A stretch of DNA of 12,789 nt. Origin: Burkholderiales bacterium (GTDB lineage: Bacteria > Pseudomonadota > Gammaproteobacteria > Burkholderiales > Usitatibacteraceae). Position numbers and translations under genes: made by a program. Each line of letters starts with the position of its first letter. The stretch's first letter is position 1. Location: positions 1 to 12,789 of the forward strand of contig JADGRS010000043.1 in NCBI GenBank assembly GCA_017880705.1. The letters run 5' to 3'. This document shows positions 7,976 through 12,789 of the stretch, piece after piece. Under the pieces are notes generated by a model. The model was not told the DNA's origin. It made no database searches and worked only from the letters and a program-made list of their open reading frames with translations.

Positions 7976-8114
7976 TTGACATGCGGGGTTTGTGCGGCAT
8001 TGCGCATAGAATCGCCTCACCAACTTGTTCGATGCGAATCCGAACGCTTGGTAGTGCGGCAAACCACCCATCCGGGAGGACCGCACGACAGACAATCGGT
8101 CAACATTGAAAGGA
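7976..8114 (+). promoter_or_regulatory. leader region of the histone-like gene
   Basis: TTGACA lies at 7976-7981 and a TAGAAT at 8007-8012. The 25-base gap between them is too long for one standard promoter, so the exact promoter is unresolved. Further on, GTGCGG (8054-8059) can pair with CCGCAC (8081-8086) around a loop that holds a GGGAGGA. The ribosome site AAAGGA (8109-8114) is seven bases before the ATG. This 217-base gap has no supported gene. Confidence 0.35.
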
Positions 8115-8121
8115 ATACACC

Positions 8122-8433
8122 ATGGCAGCGAAGAAAAAAGCCGCGAAGAAAAAATCCACCAAAAAAGCCAAAAAAGCGAAGAAGAAATCTTCTAAGAAAC
8201 GCGTAGCGAAGAAGAAATCTTCAAAGAAGAAATCTTCCAAGAAGAAGTCTTCAAAGAAGAAATCTTCAAAGAAGGCTGGGAAGAAGAAGCCGGCCCGCAA
8301 GGCGGCAAAGAAGAAACCAGCCAAGAAGAAAGCGGCCAGGCGTAAGCCTGCGATGAGTTCGATGGCCCCGATGAAGCCGATGGCTCCCGCGGTCACCCCA
8401 GTCATCACGCCGTTGATCAAGCCGATGAGCTAA
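8122..8433 (+). CDS. lysine-rich histone H1-like protein
   Basis: A 103-residue, extremely basic protein. Residues 1-77 are almost only Lys, Ala, Ser, Arg and Pro: an N-terminal MAAKKKAAKKKSTKKAK, a KKKSS repeat block (about residues 20-49), then KPARKAAKKKPAKKKAA. This resembles the C-terminal-tail type of H1 histone found in bacterial H1-like proteins (AlgP, BpH1, chlamydial Hc). Such proteins bind DNA and compact the nucleoid without a folded domain. The last 26 residues differ sharply: a Met/Pro-rich, mildly hydrophobic tail (MSSMAPMKPMAPAVTPVITP...). Lys codons AAA/AAG make the gene much more AT-rich than its neighbours. A good AAAGGA ribosome site precedes the ATG. The DNA-binding role is inferred from composition only. 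Confidence 0.82.
   Translation: MAAKKKAAKKKSTKKAKKAKKKSSKKRVAKKKSSKKKSSKKKSSKKKSSKKAGKKKPARKAAKKKPAKKKAARRKPAMSSMAPMKPMAPAVTPVITPLIKPMS
8179..8268 (+). repeat. 15-bp in-frame tandem repeat (KKKSS)
   Basis: Six consecutive 15-base units, most reading AAGAAGAAATCTTCA or a one-base variant; the second unit (8194-8208, KKRVA) is diverged. The four units from 8209 to 8268 are nearly identical. Since 15 is a multiple of three, unit gain or loss by slippage would change the length of the protein's basic region without a frameshift. Confidence 0.8.
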
Positions 8434-8500
8434 GAGAGCTCCGCAAGGGCTCGAAAGCAAGCCGGTGAGACCCGAATACGAGGCGCGACCCGACCGGTCA

Positions 8501-8514
8501 GCCGCGCACGCGGC
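8501..8514. repeat. GC-rich inverted repeat between histone-like gene and thpR
   Basis: GCCGCG-CA-CGCGGC is a perfect 6+6 inverted repeat in the 127-base gap where the histone-like gene and thpR converge. It could act as a two-way 3' end structure, but no T-run follows on either strand. I see nothing else of note in the gap. Confidence 0.3.
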
Positions 8515-8560
8515 CAGCAGCACGGCCGGGTAGCGCCTCGCAAGCGGGCGAGTTGCCGCC

Positions 8561-9073
8561 CTAGCCCCGTCCCAGGGGCCACGTTTCCATCACCGTGTAA
8601 CGCCCCGTCCCCGTCTCCGATCGCACCAGCGCGAAGTCCCGTGGCCGCCACCGGATCGCCGGCATAGGCCCTCGCGGCACGATGGTGGAGACTCGGCGCA
8701 CGAGCGTCACGTGCGCCGCGAACGGCCGGTCTTCCAGGATGAAGCCCCGTGCACGCAGCGCCAGGTCGAGGCTCGACTGAAGGTCGGCGAGCGCCGCGGG
8801 CACGTGGCTCGACCCGGCCCATGCGACCCCGGCCTTGCGAAAGGAACCCGCCTCGTCGAGGACGAGCTCGAAGCGCGCCGCGCGCGCCTGCCTCGCCGCA
8901 TCGCGCACCGCCGCCAGCCGCTCCGATTCGATCTCTCCGAGGAAGGCGAGCGTGAGGTGGATCTTGGCACCGGGAATGGGCTTGCCGTCCGCGAGCGAGG
9001 CGAGCGTGCCCGCCACGTGCGCGAGGGAGGCACGCACGCGCTCTCCGGGCCAGAGCGCGAAGAACAGGCGCAT
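8561..9073 (-). CDS. thpR: RNA 2',3'-cyclic phosphodiesterase (2H family)
   Basis: A 170-residue 2H phosphoesterase (LigT/ThpR), which opens 2',3'-cyclic phosphate ends of RNA and joins tRNA half-molecules in vitro through 2'-5' linkages. It starts MRLFFALWP, typical of the family. The two catalytic HxT motifs are present: H39-L-T41 in IHLTLAFLG and H121-V-T123 in AHVTLVRRV, spaced as usual. The length is slightly under the usual 175-180. It is last in the aroE-mtgA-mgtE-thpR operon, two bases after the mgtE stop. No Shine-Dalgarno is seen before its ATG (the preceding bases read CCTCCTGTAGCC), so it is probably translated by coupling to mgtE. Its physiological substrate is unknown. Confidence 0.92.
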   Translation of the reverse strand: MRLFFALWPGERVRASLAHVAGTLASLADGKPIPGAKIHLTLAFLGEIESERLAAVRDAARQARAARFELVLDEAGSFRKAGVAWAGSSHVPAALADLQSSLDLALRARGFILEDRPFAAHVTLVRRVSTIVPRGPMPAIRWRPRDFALVRSETGTGRYTVMETWPLGRG

Positions 9074-9075
9074 GG

Positions 9076-10494
9076 CTACAGGAGGAAGACCGTCGCCAGG
9101 CCGAGAAAGATGAAGAATCCCATGCTATCGGTGATGAAAGTGAGGAAGACGCTCGACCCCACCGCCGGGTCGCGGCCGAAGCGCTCCATCGCGAGCGGCA
9201 CGAAAATGCCGGCGAACGCCGCGACCACGAGGTTCAGGAGCATCGCGAGCGCCATCACGCCGCCGAGGGCCACGTTGCGGTAGAGCGCCCATGCGACCAC
9301 TCCGAGGACGCCGCCCCACACCGCCCCGTTCAGCGCGCTGATCCCGAGCTCCTTCGCGAGCAGGCGCTTGGCGCTCTGCGCGTTCACCGTGCCCAGCGCG
9401 AGCGAACGCACGATGAGGGTCGTCGTCTGGTTTCCGGAGTTGCCGCCGATGCCCGCGACGATGGGCATCAACGCTGCGAGCGCCGCAAGCTGCGCGATGG
9501 AGCCCTCGAACGCCCCCACCACCCGCGAGGCGACGAAAGCCGTGCAGAGATTCAGCGCGAGCCATGGCCCCCGGTTCTTGGCGCTCGTCCACACGCTCGA
9601 GAAGATGTCCTCCTCCTCGCGCAGGCCCACCTTGCCGAGCACCTGCGCCTCCTGCTTGTCGCGCACGTAGTCGAGGACGGTATCGACGGTCACGCGCCCG
9701 ACGACCCGGTCGAGCGCGTCGATGACCGGGGCGCAGATGAGGTTGTAGCGCTCGAAGGCCTGCGCGGCCTCGTCGGCGTCGCTCTGCGGCCTGAAGGCGA
9801 CGACTTCCGAGTCGTAGATGCCCGACACCTCGACATCCGGATTGCTGACGAGCAGGCGATTCAGCGCGAGCGAGCCCTTCAACCTTCCGTCGTGGTCGAC
9901 GATGAAGACGGCATCGGTGTGCCCCGGCAGCTCGTCGAAGTGGCGCAGGTACTGCAGCGCCGCCTCGCAGTTCACGTCGTCGCGGATGCTGACCACCTCG
10001 AAGTCCATGAGCGAGCCCACCGTGCCCTCCGGATACGAGAGCGCGGTCTGCAGCTGCGCGCGGTCCTCGACGTCCTGCGCCTCGATGATGTCCTGCACGA
10101 CCTCATCGGGCAGGTCGGGAGCGAGGTCGGCGATCTCGTCGGCGTCGAGGTCCTGGGTCGCCGCGACGATCTCGGCGTTGTCCATGTCCGCGAGGAGCGT
10201 GTCACGCACGGCATCCGACACCTCGAGCAGCACGTCGCCCTCGCGCTCGGGGCCGATAAGCCCCCACACCCAGAGGCGATCCTCGACCGGCAGGCGCTCG
10301 AGGACGTGCGCGACGTCCGCGGGATGCAGCTCCTCGATGAGCTCATGCACTTCCCGCGCGGCCGCCGCGCGATCGGAGGGCGGTCCTTCCTCGCGGTGCA
10401 GCCCGGCGACGACGCGCTCGACGGCTTCGAGATGCCCCTGCGGAGATTGCGAGGGCGCGACCTCGCGCTGGCGCGGCGCCGGGGCCGGCGTCAC
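9076..10494 (-). CDS. mgtE: magnesium transporter MgtE
   Basis: A 472-residue Mg2+ channel of the inner membrane. Domains in order: a disordered Pro/Gln lead (1-40), the MgtE N-terminal superhelix (about 45-150), two CBS domains (about 155-215 and 220-280) that sense cytosolic Mg2+, a plug helix, and five membrane segments (about 305-472). The pore signature GGNSGNQTTTLIVRSLALG begins at 350. The last segment carries D456 in ITDSMGFFIF, the counterpart of the Mg2+-binding aspartate of Thermus MgtE. The GTG start at 10494 overlaps the mtgA stop as GTGA and gives the normal length. Longer in-frame extensions would run through mtgA and are rejected. No Mg2+ riboswitch is expected here, as the gene is internal to an operon. 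Confidence 0.95.
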   Translation of the reverse strand: MTPAPAPRQREVAPSQSPQGHLEAVERVVAGLHREEGPPSDRAAAAREVHELIEELHPADVAHVLERLPVEDRLWVWGLIGPEREGDVLLEVSDAVRDTLLADMDNAEIVAATQDLDADEIADLAPDLPDEVVQDIIEAQDVEDRAQLQTALSYPEGTVGSLMDFEVVSIRDDVNCEAALQYLRHFDELPGHTDAVFIVDHDGRLKGSLALNRLLVSNPDVEVSGIYDSEVVAFRPQSDADEAAQAFERYNLICAPVIDALDRVVGRVTVDTVLDYVRDKQEAQVLGKVGLREEEDIFSSVWTSAKNRGPWLALNLCTAFVASRVVGAFEGSIAQLAALAALMPIVAGIGGNSGNQTTTLIVRSLALGTVNAQSAKRLLAKELGISALNGAVWGGVLGVVAWALYRNVALGGVMALAMLLNLVVAAFAGIFVPLAMERFGRDPAVGSSVFLTFITDSMGFFIFLGLATVFLL

Positions 10495-11186
10495 GGCAGC
10501 TCCGCCGCGGGCATGCGCGCGAGGATGACCTGCGTCTTCCGGACGAGCCACGCGCCGCCTCGATTGCGATCGTAGAAACGCGGATTGGGAACCATCGCCG
10601 CGAGCCGTGCCGCCGGCTCGGGACCCAGCGCGAGCGCGCTTACCCCATAGTAATGGCGCGCCGCGGCCTCGGCGCCGAACACGCCCTCCCCCCACTCGAT
10701 GACGTTCAGGTAGATCTCGAGGATCCGCCGCTTGTCCATCATGTGCTCGATCATCACCGTTATGAGCGCTTCCTGGCCCTTGCGCCACGGAGTGCGCGCG
10801 CCGGAGAGGAACAGGTTCTTCGCGAGCTGCTGGGAGATCGTCGATCCGCCCGCGACGACTTTGCCCTTCCTGCGATTCTTCTCCCGCGCCTTCTCGATCG
10901 CCTCCCAGTCGAAGCCCTCATGGTCGACGAATTTCGAATCCTCGGCCACCACGATCGCGCGCTTCAGGTTCGCGGAGATGCGATCGTACGAAACCCACGC
11001 ATGCTGCAGCTTCGCCTGGGGATCGCGCGCGCGCATTGCATCCAGGCGCGCGTCCATGAACGCCGTAGTCGACGGATCGTGGTCCTTCCACCACCAGACG
11101 CGCGCAAGAAAGGAGAGCTGGACCGCGAGGAAGACCGCGGCCGCCGCGACCGCGAGCCACGCCGCGAAGCGCAGGGCCCTTTTCAC
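10491..11186 (-). CDS. mtgA: monofunctional peptidoglycan glycosyltransferase
   Basis: A 231-residue GT51 enzyme that polymerises lipid II into glycan strands, without a transpeptidase domain; anchored in the inner membrane with its catalytic part in the periplasm. One N-terminal membrane helix (about 5-30) is followed by the GT51 domain. The catalytic glutamate E82 is in IVVAEDSKFVDHEGFDW, followed by GGSTISQQLAKNLFL (113-127), the second conserved glutamate E139 in WRKGQEALITVMIE, and ILEIYLNVIEWGEGVFGAEAAA. Length fits MtgA (about 240). The GTG start at 11186 is chosen because it overlaps the aroE stop as GTGA and places the membrane helix properly. The same GTGA overlap recurs at the mgtE junction. 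Confidence 0.95.
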   Translation of the reverse strand: MKRALRFAAWLAVAAAAVFLAVQLSFLARVWWWKDHDPSTTAFMDARLDAMRARDPQAKLQHAWVSYDRISANLKRAIVVAEDSKFVDHEGFDWEAIEKAREKNRRKGKVVAGGSTISQQLAKNLFLSGARTPWRKGQEALITVMIEHMMDKRRILEIYLNVIEWGEGVFGAEAAARHYYGVSALALGPEPAARLAAMVPNPRFYDRNRGGAWLVRKTQVILARMPAAELP

Positions 11187-11998
11187 GCCGAGCGCGACCG
11201 AAGTTCCGCCAGGATCTCCGCAGTAGCGGGACGCTTGCCGCGCCACAACCTGAACGACTCCGCCGCCTGTTCGACGAGCATGCCCAGGCCGTCGGACGCT
11301 CTCATGCCTTGCGCGCGCGCGAGAGAGAGAAAGGACGCCGCGCCGGGCCCGTAAGCCAGGTCGTATGCGAGCGCGCCGGCCCTCAGCACGTGGGCCGGCA
11401 AGGCAAGCTGCTGGCCATGAGTCGAGGTCGAGGTCGCGTTCAGGACCAGATCGAATTCCTCCTTCGGAATGGCGCCCAGAGCCACCGCCTCGACGCTGCC
11501 CTTCGCCGCGAAGCGTTGCGCGAGCTCGCGTGCGCGCTCTGCGGTGCGATTCGCGATTACCATTCGCAGCGGGCCCGCTTCGAGCAGCGGCGCGATCACG
11601 CCGCGGGCGGCGCCGCCCGCTCCAACGATGAGGATGCGGCTTCCTTCGAGACGCACGCCGAGGTTCTCCACGAGATCCGCGACGAGCCCGATGCCATCGG
11701 TATTGTCGGCGCGTATGCCGTCGCCCTCGAGCGCGAGGAAATTCGCGGCACCCGCGAGCCATGCGCGTTGCGTCGCGTGTCCGGCGAAGCGGAACGCATC
11801 GATCTTGAAGGGAAGGGTGACATTCGCGCCGCGCCCGCCGCCATCGAAGAAGCGGCGCGCCTCGCCCGCGAAGTCATCGAGCGGCGCGAGCAGCGCCGTG
11901 TACTCGATGGGCTCTCCCAATTGACGCGCGAACCGCAGATGAATCGCGGGCGAGAGGCTGTGCGAGACGGGATTGCCGATGACGGCGTAGCGGTCCAT
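11183..11998 (-). CDS. aroE: shikimate dehydrogenase (NADP+)
   Basis: Reduces 3-dehydroshikimate to shikimate in the aromatic amino acid pathway; cytoplasmic. At 271 residues it is about the same length as E. coli AroE (272). It starts MDRYAVIGNPVSHSLSP with the shikimate-binding S14 and S16. Catalytic K65 is in NVTLPFKIDAF, N86 is in GAANFL and catalytic D101 is in ADNTDGIGL. The NADP loop is GAGGAARG (126-133), followed by the adenine-phosphate motif NRT. Near the end is GLGMLVEQAAESFRLW. The frame is open to ATG 12055, but family alignment places the start at 11998. No strong ribosome site is visible there. It is the first gene of the aroE-mtgA-mgtE-thpR operon; a TATAAA at 12082-12077 on this strand may be its -10. 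Confidence 0.96.
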   Translation of the reverse strand: MDRYAVIGNPVSHSLSPAIHLRFARQLGEPIEYTALLAPLDDFAGEARRFFDGGGRGANVTLPFKIDAFRFAGHATQRAWLAGAANFLALEGDGIRADNTDGIGLVADLVENLGVRLEGSRILIVGAGGAARGVIAPLLEAGPLRMVIANRTAERARELAQRFAAKGSVEAVALGAIPKEEFDLVLNATSTSTHGQQLALPAHVLRAGALAYDLAYGPGAASFLSLARAQGMRASDGLGMLVEQAAESFRLWRGKRPATAEILAELRSRSA

Positions 11999-12121
11999 CG
12001 GTGCGGGGTATCTGGAACCGGATAGTGGCGGAAGGCGCCCGCCATCATAATTCACGCTGCTCTCGCCCGCGCCTCATTTATATAGTGTGAAGCCTCCTGC
12101 TCTGGCGCTTCCCACTCCTGA

Positions 12122-12138
12122 TGCTCTAATATAGTGCG
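12122..12138. promoter_or_regulatory. NtrC-like enhancer site, distal
   Basis: TGCTCTAATATAGTGCG fits the NtrC dyad GCAC-N7-GTGC with one mismatch (GCTC-N7-GTGC) and has the AT-rich centre typical of such sites. Its centre is about 125 bp upstream of the predicted sigma-54 start of glnA. Confidence 0.6.
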
Positions 12139-12151
12139 TGACGGCTCTTCA

Positions 12152-12168
12152 CGCACTAATAGGGCGCA
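12152..12168. promoter_or_regulatory. NtrC-like enhancer site, proximal
   Basis: CGCACTAATAGGGCGCA fits GCAC-N7-GTGC with one mismatch (GCAC-N7-GCGC). Its centre is 30 bp from the distal site, about three helical turns, so two NtrC dimers would bind the same face of the DNA. The right arm of the distal site and left arm of this one also form a perfect inverted repeat, TAGTGCGTGA-N7-TCACGCACTA (12132-12158). Confidence 0.6.
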
Positions 12169-12228
12169 AGACCCAGTTCTTTGGAGTCCGATTTTAAGAT
12201 AATTCAATAAGTTAGCTAACGACGAGCG

Positions 12229-12244
12229 TGGCATGGTTTTCGCT
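12229..12244 (+). promoter_or_regulatory. sigma-54 promoter of glnA
   Basis: TGGCATGGTTTTCGCT contains the invariant GG (12230-12231) and GC (12242-12243) exactly ten bases apart, matching the sigma-54 -24/-12 pattern TGGCAC-N5-TTGCW with two mismatches. Transcription would start near 12255, about 67 bases before the glnA ATG. The two NtrC-like sites upstream make the call much stronger than the box alone. Confidence 0.72.
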
Positions 12245-12321
12245 GAATCATGGCCTCGTCCGGTCCCTCTCGGCCGCGCACTCACCATCTCTGGGCACAA
12301 CCCCACAATCAGGAGAATTAA

Positions 12322-12789
12322 ATGGCAGTTGCCGACGTGTTCAAGTCAATCAAGGAAAACGAGGTCAAGTTCATCGACCTGCGCTTTACCGATACCAAGG
12401 GCAAGGAGCAGCACGTCACGGTTCCGGTGAAGGCGTTCGGCGACGACAAGTTCAAGGACGGGCACGCATTCGACGGCTCGTCGATCGCGGGATGGAAGGG
12501 CATCGAGGCATCGGACATGCTGCTCATGCCCGATCCCGATTCCGCGCGCATGGACCCGTTCTACGACGAACCCACCATCGTGCTCACGTGCGACGTGCTC
12601 GAGCCCTCGACGATGAAGGGCTACGAGCGCGATCCGCGCACCATCGCGAAGAAGGCCGAGGCCTATCTCAAGAGCACCGGCCTCGGCGACGTCGCGTACT
12701 TCGGGCCCGAGCCCGAGTTCTTCATCTTCGACTCGGTCGAGTGGAAGATCGACATGTCGGGCAGCTTCGTGAAGATCAATTCGGAAGAG
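12322..12789 (+). CDS. glnA: glutamine synthetase type I, 3'-truncated by window edge
   Basis: Condenses ammonia with glutamate using ATP to give glutamine; cytoplasmic dodecamer, the main ammonia-assimilating enzyme. The first 156 of about 470 residues are visible. The beta-grasp domain includes [19 protein letters not shown] and the GS signature region [25 protein letters not shown], followed by [24 protein letters not shown]. The catalytic domain begins with [12 protein letters not shown], which holds the first metal-binding glutamates. The start ATG has AGGAG at 12311-12315, six bases before it. The adenylylation tyrosine lies beyond the window, so that control cannot be checked. Transcription is predicted to respond to nitrogen through the sigma-54/NtrC leader. 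Confidence 0.97.
   Translation, partial: MAVADVFKSIKENEVKFIDLRFTDTKGKEQHVTVPVKAFGDDKFKDGHAFDGSSIAGWKGIEASDMLLMPDPDSARMDPFYDEPTIVLTCDVLEPSTMKGYERDPRTIAKKAEAYLKSTGLGDVAYFGPEPEFFIFDSVEWKIDMSGSFVKINSEE

Noticed and set aside
7906..8033. Direct repeat TTGTTCGAT at 7906-7914 and 8025-8033
   Set aside because: Only nine bases, without matching flanks or spacing that would suggest an attachment site or operator.
8032..8109. 25-codon upstream frame ending near the histone-like gene's ribosome site
   Set aside because: It has no ribosome site, no codon bias and no recognisable leader peptide pattern; chance is sufficient.
12052..12306. 84-residue minus-strand frame in the aroE-glnA gap
   Set aside because: It lies across the NtrC-like sites and sigma-54 element, lacks a ribosome site and G/C-ending codon bias, and resembles no family I can name.

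Overview
The window reads as a stretch of high-GC chromosome from a betaproteobacterium. This is inferred from gene content and order (argH back to back with algZ-algR, cyaY divergent from lptM-lysA, aroE-mtgA) and from strongly G/C-ending codons. No exact genus can be named from the sequence alone. Almost everything is core metabolism or regulation. I see no insertion sequence, phage gene, CRISPR array, tRNA or rRNA, and I did not find a clearly new multi-gene system.

Layout. Bases 1-1153: the 3' part of lipA (lipoyl synthase) and a small secreted DUF4124-type protein. Bases 1324-2226: a LysR-type regulator running straight into the convergent end of algR. Bases 2227-4019 (minus): algZ-algR, a membrane histidine kinase and LytTR response regulator overlapping by one base. 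Bases 4033-5439 (plus): argH, divergent from algZ. Bases 5449-6204 (minus): a MarR-family repressor with a cysteine-rich tail, preceded by a well-formed promoter with operator-like palindromes. Bases 6204-7904: cyaY (minus) and lptM-lysA (plus) whose starts nearly touch. Bases 8122-8433: a very lysine-rich histone H1-like protein. Bases 8561-11998 (minus): a tightly packed aroE-mtgA-mgtE-thpR operon. Bases 12322 to the right edge: the start of glnA behind a classic nitrogen-regulated leader.

The most informative parts are regulatory. (1) The MarR gene has a perfect TTGACA -35 box and a GTATCG-N3-CGATAC palindrome filling the -35/-10 spacer. A second copy lies 48 bp upstream, and a third, imperfect copy lies before the histone-like gene, which suggests a small local regulon. 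(2) The same MarR gene probably starts upstream of its first ATG, at a CTG codon with a good Shine-Dalgarno sequence. (3) glnA carries a sigma-54 -24/-12 element and two NtrC-like sites about 95 and 125 bp upstream of the predicted transcript start, much like the enteric glnA layout. (4) The aroE operon uses GTGA stop/start overlaps at two consecutive junctions.

Functionally the genes are mostly independent: lipoate synthesis, arginine synthesis (argH), lysine synthesis (lysA), aromatic amino acid synthesis (aroE), cell wall (mtgA), magnesium uptake (mgtE), RNA cyclic phosphate processing (thpR), iron handling (cyaY), outer-membrane assembly (lptM), nitrogen assimilation (glnA) and chromatin (histone-like).
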